From contig DNXT01000114.1 of NCBI GenBank assembly GCA_003505795.1, positions 1 through 35,356 on the forward strand: a stretch of DNA of 35,356 nucleotides, written 5' to 3'. Positions 1-7,513 of the stretch are shown piece after piece. Within the stretch, counting starts at the first letter, position 1. Every line of letters starts with the position of its first letter. Origin of the DNA: Lysobacteraceae bacterium. Lineage in GTDB: Bacteria > Pseudomonadota > Gammaproteobacteria > Xanthomonadales > Xanthomonadaceae. Made by a program: the position numbers and the translations under genes. The notes beneath the pieces are model-generated. The model made no database searches. It was not told where the DNA came from and saw only the letters and a list, made by a program, of their open reading frames with translations.

Positions 1-1
1 G

Positions 2-649
2 CACGGGATCACCGTGCATCCGCGTCCGGACCGGCGCCACGTCCGCGCCGAGGACGTGGCGGCGCTGGCGGCGCTGACCCGCGAGGCGCGGGTCGAGTTC
101 AACATCGAGGGCAACCCGTTCGCGCCGCCGCGCGAAGGCTATCCCGGCCTGCTCGAGCTGTGCCGGCAGGCCCGGCCGGAGCAGGTCACCCTGGTGCCGG
201 ACGGCGACGGCCAGCTCACCTCCGACCACGGCTTCGATTTCGGGCACGAGCTCGACCGCTTGCGCGAGGTGGTGGCGGGGTTCCGCGCGCTCGGCAGCCG
301 GGTCAGCCTGTTCGTCGATGCCGGCAATCCGCGGCTGGCGCAGGCCGCGGCGGTCGGTGCCGATCGCGTCGAGTTCTATACCGGCCCGTACGCCGAGGCG
401 CATCTGGGCGGGCAGCCCGGCGAGGTGCTGCGCACGTTCGCCGACGCCGCCCGCACCGCCCAGGCCGCCGGCCTGGGGGTGAACGCGGGCCACGACCTCT
501 CGCAGTCCAACCTCGGCGACTTCCTGGCGGCCGTGCCCGGCGTGCTGGAGGTCTCGATCGGCCACGCCCTGATCGGCGAGGCGCTCTACGAAGGGCTCGA
601 CGCCACCGTCCGCGCCTACCTCGCCATCCTGCGCCAGCACGGCGGCTGA
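2..649 (+). CDS. pdxJ: Pyridoxine 5'-phosphate synthase, 5'-truncated by the window edge
   Basis: PdxJ condenses 1-deoxy-D-xylulose 5-phosphate with 3-amino-2-oxopropyl phosphate to form pyridoxine 5'-phosphate, the last ring-closing step of DXP-dependent vitamin B6 synthesis in the cytoplasm. The frame is open from base 2, beginning HGITVHPRPDRRHV, which matches the family's ITVHLREDRRHI segment around E. coli residues 42-54, so roughly the first 40 residues lie outside the window. Seen: the two histidines of the VH...RRH motif, the catalytic Glu in FNIEGNPF, VNAGHDL and the C-terminal SIGHALIGEAL phosphate-binding segment. The GTG at 14 is internal, not the start. The gene converges on the TetR gene at 704-1300. 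From memory, pdxJ follows exbD2 directly in Xanthomonas, so it marks the left border of the accessory island here. Confidence 0.95.
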   Translation, partial: HGITVHPRPDRRHVRAEDVAALAALTREARVEFNIEGNPFAPPREGYPGLLELCRQARPEQVTLVPDGDGQLTSDHGFDFGHELDRLREVVAGFRALGSRVSLFVDAGNPRLAQAAAVGADRVEFYTGPYAEAHLGGQPGEVLRTFADAARTAQAAGLGVNAGHDLSQSNLGDFLAAVPGVLEVSIGHALIGEALYEGLDATVRAYLAILRQHGG

Positions 650-703
650 CCGGGCCGGCGCGCTTCGCGTGCGCCTTCGGCCGGCAAAGGGCCCTGCATC
701 TTG

Positions 704-1300
704 TCAGAACAACCGGGCCAGAAGCGCAAAGCGCCGCTTCAAATAGTACGCCAGGGGATGCTTCGCGTTGCCCTCCCGCCAGTCTTCCAAGGACAAGCGC
801 AGCGTACCGATGGCCACCATGGCGACCGTTCGCAGTACGTCCCGCCGTCCTGGTTCTGGCCAGACTGCACCCATTGCCTCCACGAGCGTGCGTTCCATTT
901 CGATGAACCGGGCTTCCTTGCGAGCACGAAGCGCGTCGGTCGATCGCATCAACCGATCGATCACGATGGACTCCTTGGTCTCATAGCTTGAAGCGAGTCC
1001 GAGCAGGCATCCCCGAACGGCATCCAGCGGAGCCTGGTCCGCGGAACAGGCAAGCACGGCGGACCGCAGCGCCTGCTGGAAGCCACCGTCCTGCCGAGCC
1101 AGCAGCACCTCTTCCTTCGACTTGAAATAGTAGAAGAACGTCCGGCGCGAGATGCCCGCCGCGGCCGCGATCGCGTCCAACGTCGTGGCCTCGTAGCCGT
1201 TTTCGATGAACAGGCTCAGGCCGGTCTCAATGATTCGTTCAAGCGTATCGCGTCGTTTCCGCTCGCGTAGACCTTCGGGTTTGTCGGACAAGGCTTCCAT
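704..1300 (-). CDS. TetR/AcrR-family transcriptional repressor
   Basis: 198-residue cytoplasmic repressor. The N-terminal HTH is clear: a first helix with RERKRRDTLERIIETGLSLF, then TTLDAIAAAAGISRRTFFYYF, the classic TetR recognition helix, around residues 38-58. The C-terminal ligand domain is diverse and gives no substrate. It is divergent from the SDR gene at 1386; the 85-bp gap holds two inverted-repeat operators (1324-1338 and 1347-1361), the usual design for a repressor controlling itself and its neighbour. A near-identical operator sits upstream of the aldehyde dehydrogenase at 18.5 kb, so this protein or a close homologue may control both. The ATG at 1300 has no strong Shine-Dalgarno; the start is the first methionine before the conserved helix. 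It ends about 55 bp from the converging pdxJ stop. Confidence 0.9.
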   Translation of the reverse strand: MEALSDKPEGLRERKRRDTLERIIETGLSLFIENGYEATTLDAIAAAAGISRRTFFYYFKSKEEVLLARQDGGFQQALRSAVLACSADQAPLDAVRGCLLGLASSYETKESIVIDRLMRSTDALRARKEARFIEMERTLVEAMGAVWPEPGRRDVLRTVAMVAIGTLRLSLEDWREGNAKHPLAYYLKRRFALLARLF

Positions 1301-1323
1301 CGATCAAAGGATCTCTTGTGATT

Positions 1324-1361
1324 TCGCACTCGGTGCAATATTATTCTTGCACTACGTGTAA
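1324..1361. promoter_or_regulatory. Two tandem TetR-type operators in the tetR/SDR divergent promoter
   Basis: Two dyads with the same architecture: TCGCACTCGGTGCAA (1324-1338, core GCAC-3 nt-GTGC) and TTGCACTACGTGTAA (1347-1361, core GCAC-3 nt-GTGT). Their centres are 23 bp apart, about two helical turns. They lie between the TetR start (1300) and the SDR ribosome-binding site (1371), so one repressor could block both directions. Dyads are seen directly; assignment to this TetR is inferred from position. The first site matches 14 of 15 bases of the dyad at 18528-18542 read on the other strand. Confidence 0.7.
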
Positions 1362-1385
1362 TATCCTATCAGGAGGACCATCGCC

Positions 1386-2228
1386 ATGCCTCACGAAAAA
1401 GTCTGGTTCGTCACGGGTGCGTCCAGTGGTTTCGGCCGCCTGTGGTCGGAGGCCGCGCTGGAGCGGGGCGACAAGGTCGTCGCGACCGCGCGCGATCCGA
1501 AAACCCTTGGCGACCTGGTGGACAGGTACGGCGACGCCGTCCTGGTCCTGCCGCTCGATGTGACCGACCGTGATGCCGTGTTCGCGACGGTCAAGAAGGC
1601 GCATGAGCACTTCGGCCGCCTCGACGTGATTCTGAGCAATGCCGGCTACGGCTACATGAGTGCCGTGGAGGAGATCGACATCAAGGAAGCGAAAGCGAAC
1701 TTCGAGACCAACGTCTTCGGTACGCTCTCCGTCATCCAGGCCGCCCTGCCCGTGCTGCGCGCGCAAGGCAGCGGCCACATTCTCACGTTGTCGAGCATCG
1801 CCGGCATGGTCAGCCTGCCCACCGGCGGGACCTATCTCGCCACGAAGTGGGCCGTCGAAGCCTTGTCCGAGGGCCTGGCCGGCGAAGTGGCCGGCTTCGG
1901 CATCAAGGTGACGATCATCGAGCCGGGCAGCTTCTCCACCGGCTTCAGGGCCGCCACGCAGGCCGCTCCCTCCATGCCGGAATACGCCGCCCTGCGCAAA
2001 GAGATCCACGGCAGGTTCAACGGGGACATCATCGGCGATCCGAAGGCAACGGCCGCCGCCATCCTCAAGGTGGTGGATTCGGATGAGCCGCCGCTGCGCC
2101 TCATCCTCGGCGACTGGCTGCTGCCCATGGTGAAGAGGTTCTATCAGGAGCGAATCGATACCTGGGAGAAGTGGGCCGACGTATCGAACGCGGCCCAGGG
2201 CAAGAAGCCCGCGCCGCTCCCCGGCTGA
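1386..2228 (+). CDS. Short-chain dehydrogenase/reductase (classical SDR)
   Basis: 280-residue NAD(P)-dependent oxidoreductase of the classical SDR family, probably cytoplasmic. Seen: cofactor loop TGASSGFG (10-17), LDVTD around residue 59, NAG (85-87), catalytic Ser near 136-137, Tyr150 and Lys154 in YLATK, and EPGSF after strand 6. The substrate cannot be read from sequence. The start is set by a perfect AGGAGG at 1371-1376, 9 nt before the ATG. It is divergent from a TetR gene with operators in between, so it is probably induced by whatever ligand that TetR senses. The long C-terminal tail after residue 230 (RLILGDWLLPMVKRF) is typical of the SDR subgroup often annotated as oxidoreductase or NAD(P)-dependent dehydrogenase of unknown substrate. 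Confidence 0.9.
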   Translation: MPHEKVWFVTGASSGFGRLWSEAALERGDKVVATARDPKTLGDLVDRYGDAVLVLPLDVTDRDAVFATVKKAHEHFGRLDVILSNAGYGYMSAVEEIDIKEAKANFETNVFGTLSVIQAALPVLRAQGSGHILTLSSIAGMVSLPTGGTYLATKWAVEALSEGLAGEVAGFGIKVTIIEPGSFSTGFRAATQAAPSMPEYAALRKEIHGRFNGDIIGDPKATAAAILKVVDSDEPPLRLILGDWLLPMVKRFYQERIDTWEKWADVSNAAQGKKPAPLPG

Positions 2229-2260
2229 TCCTGGACACGTATCCCTCCAGCGAGCCTTTC

Positions 2261-2350
2261 CGAATTCCCCGATCTGCGGGCATGAATGCCGCCAGCACAT
2301 GCCGGGGGATCGGCGCTGCCGCACCCCCCGCTTCACCATAGGCCCAAGCG
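2261..2350 (+). repeat. Copy A of an imperfect repeat flanking the PLP-enzyme gene
   Basis: About 90 bp in direct orientation with 3594-3680. Shared words in order: a CCCC-containing left end, CATGAA-GCCGCCAGC, a central GC-rich block and CTTCACCATAGG/TTTCACCATAGG at the right. The two copies align with a few small gaps. No credible reading frame crosses either. Together they bracket a 1.3-kb unit holding only the cysteine-synthase-like gene. Confidence 0.6.
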
Positions 2351-2375
2351 TATAGCCCCATATGGGCAAGGTGGA

Positions 2376-2464
2376 GCGCGGCGAGCACGCTTGGCGATCG
2401 TCTTCAAGATCGCCAGCACGCTCGGAGGCAGTGCCGTCGTGCTAATGGCCGCGACGGAAGGCCG
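2376..2464 (+). repeat. Dispersed repeat R1, near the island's left end
   Basis: The 27 bp at 2376-2402 are identical to 20811-20837, and similarity continues without gaps to about 2464 / 20898. The copies are direct repeats about 18.4 kb apart. No gene is evident in 2229-2641; besides this repeat and copy A, the remaining about 180 bp before the next gene show nothing recognisable except a probable promoter region for 2642. Confidence 0.75.
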
Positions 2465-2641
2465 GCGACGCATCGCGCCGACACGCCCAGGTTGTCCACC
2501 GCTTGTGCTGCCTGTCTGATCTGGCCTCTCGCACTGGTAGTGCCAAGCAGTTTCCCGGCCGTCACAGCGGTGTAAATTTGTAAGCCACTCCGACGATCAG
2601 TTCATGATGGTCGCATCAATCAAGAAACGACCTGGAAAAGC

Positions 2642-3568
2642 ATGTTTTCTACGTCCGCGCTGGACCTCATCGGCAATACCCCCCTTGTTGCGCTTGACCG
2701 GATATACAAAGGACCGGGAAGAATCATCGCCAAAGCGGACTTCTTGCAGCCGGGAGGAAGCGTCAAGGATCGGGCGGCGAAAGGCATTCTCCTTGCGGCC
2801 GTGAAAGATGGACGCTTGCGGCCAGGAATGCCCGTGGTGGAAATGACGAGCGGCAACATGGGAGCGGGCCTTGCCGTCGTATGCGCAGCACTCGGAAACC
2901 CCCTGGTGGTCGCTATGTCAGCGGGCAACAGCCCGGCACGCGCCAAGATGCTCGAAGGCCTGGGGGCCGAGGTGATTCTTGTGGATCAGGTCGATGGCAG
3001 CCCGGGCCAAGTTACCGGGCAGGACATCGAGGCGGCAGCCGGGATCGCGGAAGAAATCGCGCGCACGCGGGGTGGGTTCTATGTGGATCAGTTCAATGCC
3101 GCCGAAGGCATTGCTGCGCATGAGACGACCACCGGCGCGGAAATCCTGGAACAGTTCGGCGCGACGGTCGATGGCTGGGTGGCTTCCGTAGGAACCGGAT
3201 GCACGTTCATGGGGGTTGCCAGAGCCTTGAAAGCAGCCAATCCCGGGACCGTCTGCGCAGCCGTCGAACCTGCCGGGAACCGGCCCTTGGCAGGCGAACG
3301 TATCACCAAGCCGAAGCACATATTGCAGGGAACAGGCTATGGCGGAATACCGCCCCATTGGGATGCTTCGCTGATGGATTTGAGCATCGCGGTCAATGAC
3401 GAAGAAGCGGAAAACTGGCGCCGCCGCCTTGCCTGTGAGGAAGGGCTTTACGTGGGCTATTCGGCAGCAGCGAATGTGTGTGCCGCTGTTCGCTTGTTGG
3501 AATCCCGGCGCCTTGAGAACGATGCGGTGGTGGCAACCATACTCTGTGATACGGGCTTGAAGTATTGA
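2642..3568 (+). CDS. Cysteine synthase / cystathionine beta-synthase family PLP enzyme
   Basis: 308-residue fold-type II PLP enzyme, close in length to CysK/CysM (about 300-325). Seen: PLP-lysine motif PGGSVKDRA with Lys42, substrate-loop motif TSGNMG (69-74; TSGNTG in canonical CysK), glycine-rich phosphate loop GTGCTFMG (184-191; usually GTGGTxxG) and C-terminal LCDTGLKY. The family replaces a beta-leaving group on O-acetylserine or similar with sulfide or another nucleophile. Thr-to-Met in TSGNxG and Gly-to-Cys in the phosphate loop suggest a side branch rather than the housekeeping enzyme, so the acceptor is unknown. Start ATG has only a weak purine stretch (GGAAAAG) very close upstream. 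Base composition looks lower in GC than the replication genes. The gene stands alone between two direct repeats (2261-2350, 3594-3680). Confidence 0.8.
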   Translation: MFSTSALDLIGNTPLVALDRIYKGPGRIIAKADFLQPGGSVKDRAAKGILLAAVKDGRLRPGMPVVEMTSGNMGAGLAVVCAALGNPLVVAMSAGNSPARAKMLEGLGAEVILVDQVDGSPGQVTGQDIEAAAGIAEEIARTRGGFYVDQFNAAEGIAAHETTTGAEILEQFGATVDGWVASVGTGCTFMGVARALKAANPGTVCAAVEPAGNRPLAGERITKPKHILQGTGYGGIPPHWDASLMDLSIAVNDEEAENWRRRLACEEGLYVGYSAAANVCAAVRLLESRRLENDAVVATILCDTGLKY

Positions 3569-3593
3569 TCGTTGTTGAAGCGCACCCCGGCAG

Positions 3594-3680
3594 CGGAATC
3601 CCCGGTCTCCGGCCATGAACGCCGCCAGCGATGCTGGACCGGCACCGCCGCGTCCACGGTTTCACCATAGGTCTGGGCGT
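3594..3680 (+). repeat. Copy B of the imperfect repeat flanking the PLP-enzyme gene
   Basis: Direct-orientation partner of 2261-2350, starting about 26 bp after the PLP-enzyme stop codon. Shares CATGAACGCCGCCAGC and TTTCACCATAGG blocks with copy A. The stretch 3569-3930 holds no intact gene: only this repeat and the LysR scrap at 3742-3816. Confidence 0.6.
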
Positions 3681-3741
3681 GCAGCGCGGCATAACGGTCC
3701 AGGGTCGGCTTTCAGGCTGACCAGGCATGGCCCTCGCACAG

Positions 3742-3816
3742 CGGCCTGATGGCGCGCGACAGCGGCGACTGTTCGATGTGCGCCCGCTCGGCCACCATCA
3801 GAAATCCAGGCCACCG
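3742..3816 (-). pseudogene. Remnant of a LysR-type regulator HTH
   Basis: Minus-strand translation gives FLMVAERAHIEQSPLSRAIR, which matches the LysR N-terminal pattern FVAVAEELHF...(L)HIAQSPLSRAIRxLE, with the stretch between the first and recognition helices missing. The frame runs into a stop at 3712 and no effector domain follows. I read it as a short internally deleted fragment of a LysR gene. It lies downstream of the MFS gene at 3931. It is too short to be functional. Confidence 0.55.
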
Positions 3817-3930
3817 CCAGCGGCGTGCGAGTGGGCCACCACCTTGCCGGCTCCGATGGCGGATGAACAACGGTTGCACCCGTACGGGGCCTGGGGCGCC
3901 CGGCAGGGAATCCGGCGTCACCGGATACGC

Positions 3931-5178
3931 TCACGGGGGCGCTTCGCTTCCTGCGTGCCCGGGCCGGGGATAGCGACCAAGCATGAGGATCAGGACATTG
4001 GCGAAAACGATCAGGGCGATGGATGCCCAGAGGATCGGGGCGTAGTTTTCAGTCCAATCCAGCAGGAAGCCCCAGGCTGAAGCCGCCACGCCCACACCCA
4101 CGGCAAAGAAAACATAAACGCTCCCGAAAATCTCGGAGTAATGCCTGGAACCGAAATACCTCCGCGTGATGTAGGCAATGATGTCCAGTTCCGCCCCGAG
4201 CGCCAGGCCGGCCATGACTGCCGCGAACCCCGCTGTTCCCATCGACAGCGGCGCCGGCATCAACATGCAGGCAATGCCGACAACGGTGCCTGAGAAGTAG
4301 ATGGCGGAGACCAGCGGCGCCCAGACGCGGTCCATGAAGTAGCCCGCCGACAATCGACCGGCAATGATGGCAATGCCCAGAAGGCTGACGATCGTCCCGA
4401 CGTCGGAAGCGGCGATGCCTTTTTCGGCGAGGAGCGGCGCGAAGTTCGGAACCAGTCCGCCAACGGCAAGCGATATCAGGAAGACCGCCGCGTTGACGAA
4501 CCAGAATCGGTAGCTGCGGTACGCCTGACGCGGGGAAAGGCCTTCCTGGTTCTCCGGTGCCTGTTGCGTCGGTGTCTGCGTTGGCCCGGACCTGCGGATG
4601 AAGGCCAGCACCGCGAGGGTCGCCAGAACCCACGCCATCAGTCCCAGGCTGGCATAGGTCCATCGCCACCCGAAGGTGTCCAGCCCGAAGCGCACGTAAA
4701 GCGGTGCCAATGCCGCCGCGACACCTGTTCCGCTCATCGTGATGCCAATGGCGAGTCCAAGGCGCGCCTTGAAATACTGGCTCACCAGCGCGGTCCAGGT
4801 GATCGGCAGGGAACCCGCGGCCAGAATCGACAAGGCGGCATAACTCAGATACCAGAGCGCAAGCGAGCCTGGGTTCACCGCCAGAAGCAGGTATCCCAGG
4901 GAATGTCCGAACAGACCCAACAGGCCGACACGGCGCACACCGAATCTTGCGACGAGTCTTCCCACGAGCGGGCCCGTGATGACGCCCAGCAGCATGAGAA
5001 TGGTGTAGCTGGTGAAGAACTCCGCGCGCGTCCAGCCGAACGCCTCCGTTACCGGCTGGAAGAACAGGCCTTGCGTGTAGAAGGTGATGGACAGCAGGCC
5101 GCAGCCCGTACCGATCATGGCGGTCAGAAGGATGTGCCAGTAGCTTTTGACCTCAGAGGGGATGCTTTTAGCGGACAT
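3931..5178 (-). CDS. Major facilitator superfamily transporter
   Basis: 415-residue inner-membrane protein with two six-helix halves separated by a hydrophilic loop at about residues 212-235 (GPTQTPTQQAPENQEG). Motif A-like segment GRLVARFGVRRV follows helix 2, and a second copy GYFMDRVW lies in the C-terminal half. The pattern fits the oxalate/formate antiporter and monocarboxylate-like MFS group, but the substrate is unknown. Start: ATG preceded by AAAGGAG with about 9 nt spacing. It is the last gene of a co-directional minus-strand run starting at 9690, 21 bp after the DoxX gene, so it probably exports or imports a compound handled by the enzymes upstream. Confidence 0.88.
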   Translation of the reverse strand: MSAKSIPSEVKSYWHILLTAMIGTGCGLLSITFYTQGLFFQPVTEAFGWTRAEFFTSYTILMLLGVITGPLVGRLVARFGVRRVGLLGLFGHSLGYLLLAVNPGSLALWYLSYAALSILAAGSLPITWTALVSQYFKARLGLAIGITMSGTGVAAALAPLYVRFGLDTFGWRWTYASLGLMAWVLATLAVLAFIRRSGPTQTPTQQAPENQEGLSPRQAYRSYRFWFVNAAVFLISLAVGGLVPNFAPLLAEKGIAASDVGTIVSLLGIAIIAGRLSAGYFMDRVWAPLVSAIYFSGTVVGIACMLMPAPLSMGTAGFAAVMAGLALGAELDIIAYITRRYFGSRHYSEIFGSVYVFFAVGVGVAASAWGFLLDWTENYAPILWASIALIVFANVLILMLGRYPRPGHAGSEAPP

Positions 5179-5199
5179 GGTGGCCTTCTCCTTTGGAAA

Positions 5200-5694
5200 T
5201 CAGCTGTGGCGCTGCAAGCGCGAGTCCAGCGCATAGGCGCCGCCGCCGCGCGCGGCCATGTAGAGCGCCAGGAATCCCATGAGCACCGGGAACTCGATGC
5301 CGCGGTCGATCCAGGGCCAGGTCGGCCCGAGCGCATAGCCGATGCCCGCCATTTGCAGGGCAACGAGGAATGCGACGAACCGCGTGCACAGGCCCAGTGC
5401 CAGCAGTATGGCGCCGCCTGTCTCCAGCAGCATGACCAGGAACGCCAGTTGCGGAGCGAACGGCAGTCCCATCACGTTCTGGATCAGGTTGATCGAACCT
5501 GCCATCGGATCGGCCATGGAACCGTGCGACGTGCCGAGCGCCTTGGGAAGGCCGTGGGTGAACAGCACGACGGCGAAGACTATGCGCAGCAAGGCGTAAA
5601 AAGCCGGCTCGCAGCGTGAGCAGTATCGTCCCAGGGTTGAAAGTGCACTCCGCCTTGGATGTCCAGCTGCTTTGGGGGGCGCCTCTGTTGTCAT
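5200..5694 (-). CDS. DoxX-family membrane protein
   Basis: About 164 residues with four predicted transmembrane helices. Diagnostic segments: LLRIVFAVVLFTHGLPKALG in helix 1, then ETGGAILLALGLCTRFVAF and MAGIGYALGP. DoxX/DoxD-like proteins are small inner-membrane proteins linked in some species to thiosulfate:quinone oxidoreduction or oxidative stress; most have no proven role. An in-frame ATG exists at 5709, but AAAGGA at 5701-5706 is best placed for the ATG at 5694 (6 nt), so I chose that start. Only 11 bp separate it from the DUF3861 gene upstream and 21 bp from the MFS gene downstream, which supports one transcript. Confidence 0.88.
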   Translation of the reverse strand: MTTEAPPKAAGHPRRSALSTLGRYCSRCEPAFYALLRIVFAVVLFTHGLPKALGTSHGSMADPMAGSINLIQNVMGLPFAPQLAFLVMLLETGGAILLALGLCTRFVAFLVALQMAGIGYALGPTWPWIDRGIEFPVLMGFLALYMAARGGGAYALDSRLQRHS

Positions 5695-5705
5695 CATGAT
5701 TCCTT

Positions 5706-6026
5706 TCATCGGCCTTGGGCTGCAGTCGAGGCAACGCGCGACTTCAGATTGCCGATGAAGCCTCTCAACGCCGGCTGGATGTCGGCGAACAACGGATCGC
5801 GACGGTGCGCCAGCACCACGCCACCAAGCAGCTTGACGCCAAGTGCCAGTGCACTGGCCTCGTCCGCCGTGAACGCCATCCCCGCGCGGACGCGATCAAC
5901 GATCGCGAGAATGTCGTCGTGGTTCTCGACCTCGAACGCCAACGGTGCGCTTGTGCCGGCATGACCTGCCGGATCGTCGATCCTCTCCACACTGATGCGG
6001 AATCGGCGTGCGTTCTTCGTGCTCAT
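5706..6026 (-). CDS. DUF3861-family small protein
   Basis: 106 residues, soluble, no signal peptide. The pattern (RRFRISVERI, then LAFEVENHDDILAIVDRV, then ALALGVKLLGGVVLAHRRDPLFADIQPALRGFIGNLK) matches DUF3861 as I know it, a family of about 95-105 residues without assigned function. A well-spaced AAGGAG precedes the ATG. Position between a tautomerase and a DoxX gene in a tight operon suggests a role in the same redox or xenobiotic process; that is inference. Codon use and GC resemble the neighbours. Confidence 0.72.
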   Translation of the reverse strand: MSTKNARRFRISVERIDDPAGHAGTSAPLAFEVENHDDILAIVDRVRAGMAFTADEASALALGVKLLGGVVLAHRRDPLFADIQPALRGFIGNLKSRVASTAAQGR

Positions 6027-6101
6027 TGGCTTTCTCCTTGATGCGATGGGTATCCGGGGATGCGCGTCTCGCCGAGCCGACCACGCATGCCGGGACAGGG
6101 A

Positions 6102-6320
6102 TCATTGCGACTTCGGCGTCAGTCCCATCTTCTCCATCGTCAGCGTCTCGTCGGCACGGCCCCAGCCGCCGTCGGCAACCTCTTCGACCAGCACCATCGA
6201 GTACGGGCGGACGCCCTCGCCGAAATACTCGACGAACATCGCCGTGGTCCGATGGATGATCTCTTCCTTCTTGGTATGGTCCAGGATTCCTTCCGGGAAC
6301 TTGTAGTTGGCGAACGGCAT
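6102..6320 (-). CDS. 4-oxalocrotonate tautomerase-like protein
   Basis: 72-residue protein, the usual size for the 4-OT/MIF tautomerase family. After Met removal the N-terminus is Pro (MPFANYKFPEG), the catalytic base of the family. A later segment EEIIHRTTAMFVEYFGEGVRPYSMVLVEEV matches helix 1 and strand 2. GGWGRADETLT lies where the family has its GIGG turn. An upstream in-frame ATG at 6380 is rejected because AAGGAG sits 8 nt before the ATG at 6320. Such enzymes keto-enol tautomerise dienols or hydrate haloacrylates; the substrate here is unknown. It sits in the operon between the aldo/keto reductase and DUF3861. Confidence 0.85.
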   Translation of the reverse strand: MPFANYKFPEGILDHTKKEEIIHRTTAMFVEYFGEGVRPYSMVLVEEVADGGWGRADETLTMEKMGLTPKSQ

Positions 6321-6376
6321 GGTGGTTTCTCCTTGGAAACAACAAATGGAACTGCGAAGGGTCTGGGATGCCGAAG

Positions 6377-7468
6377 TCACGGGGCCAATCTGGCGCGAGC
6401 CTGTCTTTGTGCCGTCCGGATCAGTCCTTGGTACTGGGAGTCCTTGCCTGGGTACCAGGGCATGCGTGCAATGCCGTCGAACCCCGGCATCGTCTCCATG
6501 TGCTGCAGCATGCGCCGGCGCATCGCCGGGTCCGGCAGCGGGCCGTACATCGCCTCCACGTTATCGGCGGCATGATCCGGATTGGACGTGCCGCACAGGA
6601 CCGTCGTCACCGCGGGATGGCCCATCACCCACTTCAGGAAGAATTGCGCCCAGGTCGCAGCCCCGAATTCGCTGGCGAAATCCGGCAGCGGCCGACCTTC
6701 GACGATGCGCATCAGCCGCGCCTTCTCCAAGGGGAGATTGACCAAGACGCCGACACCTCGTTCCGCCGCGGCCGGAAGCAGCCGGCGCTCGGCATTTCGA
6801 TCGAAGATCGAGTAGTTGGTTTGCACGAAATCGACGACGCCCCGTTCGACCACCTCGGCGAGTTGATCCTGGGCGCCGCTCTCATGATGCGTCATGCCAA
6901 CGTATCGGACGCGCCCCTCCTTCTTCCACGCTTGCATCAGAGGAAGGATGACGGGCGCATTGACCATGCTCTGGCATTGGATGAGGTCGATCGTGTCGCG
7001 CCAGAGGCGAAGCCTCGACTGCTCGAAGCTCGCACGCGCATGGCTTTCGTCACCGAGGTACTCGCCGGTCGACCAGATCTTGGTCGCGGCGAAGATGTCG
7101 GGGGCTTCCGGTGCAGCGGCGAGGAACGCACCGAGTGAGACTTCCGCCGATCCATAGAGCGGCGACGTTTCGACGACGCGGCCTCCGCCGGCGACATATC
7201 GCCGGAAGACTTCCCTGAGGTCGGAGCGGTCGTCGCCCGGTAGCGCATCGAAGGTGAGGAACGTGCCGAGCCCAAGCGCCGTGAGCTTGTGTCCGGTGCG
7301 CGGAATCTCGCGCGTCCGGACCGGCGGATTCTGCGCTTGTGCCGGTTCGGTTGTCTGGCTCTGGGCGTGGCCCGGCCCGGCGATGGATGAAGCCCCCAAC
7401 GCAACCGCACTGAGTCCCGCCGTGCCGAGAAACTCCCGCCTTCCAAGAAGTGCATGCGTTTCTGTCAT
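6377..7468 (-). CDS. Tat-exported aldo/keto reductase with altered catalytic tetrad
   Basis: 363 residues. The N-terminus carries a twin-arginine signal (RREFLG at 10-15, hydrophobic stretch to about 31, GHA-QS likely cleavage near 35), so the folded protein should act in the periplasm. A TIM-barrel AKR domain follows (LGLGTF, then TSPLYGSAE, then ATKIWS, GRVRYVGMTHH, QTNYSIFDR, KWVMGHPAVTTVLCGTSNPDHAADN). The AKR tetrad is Asp-Tyr-Lys-His. Here Tyr105 and Lys130 are present, but the Asp position is Glu100 (VVETSPLYG) and the His position appears to be Gln166 (DLIQCQSM, where relatives have DLMQVH). Oxidoreductase activity may thus be changed or lost. AGAGGA precedes the ATG. It lies in the eight-gene operon, 45 bp after DUF1097. 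Confidence 0.88.
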   Translation of the reverse strand: MTETHALLGRREFLGTAGLSAVALGASSIAGPGHAQSQTTEPAQAQNPPVRTREIPRTGHKLTALGLGTFLTFDALPGDDRSDLREVFRRYVAGGGRVVETSPLYGSAEVSLGAFLAAAPEAPDIFAATKIWSTGEYLGDESHARASFEQSRLRLWRDTIDLIQCQSMVNAPVILPLMQAWKKEGRVRYVGMTHHESGAQDQLAEVVERGVVDFVQTNYSIFDRNAERRLLPAAAERGVGVLVNLPLEKARLMRIVEGRPLPDFASEFGAATWAQFFLKWVMGHPAVTTVLCGTSNPDHAADNVEAMYGPLPDPAMRRRMLQHMETMPGFDGIARMPWYPGKDSQYQGLIRTAQRQARARLAP

Positions 7469-7513
7469 GTCGGTCCTCTCATTGGGTCTTCGTTGCGGCG
7501 CTACGGCACACGC

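Noticed and set aside
650..703. GC-rich self-complementary stretch between pdxJ and the TetR gene
   Set aside because: It can fold but has no T-run on either strand, so I do not call a terminator.
1321..1370. A -10-like TAATAT at 1359-1364 for the SDR gene
   Set aside because: No acceptable -35 at 16-18 bp; only the operators are reported.
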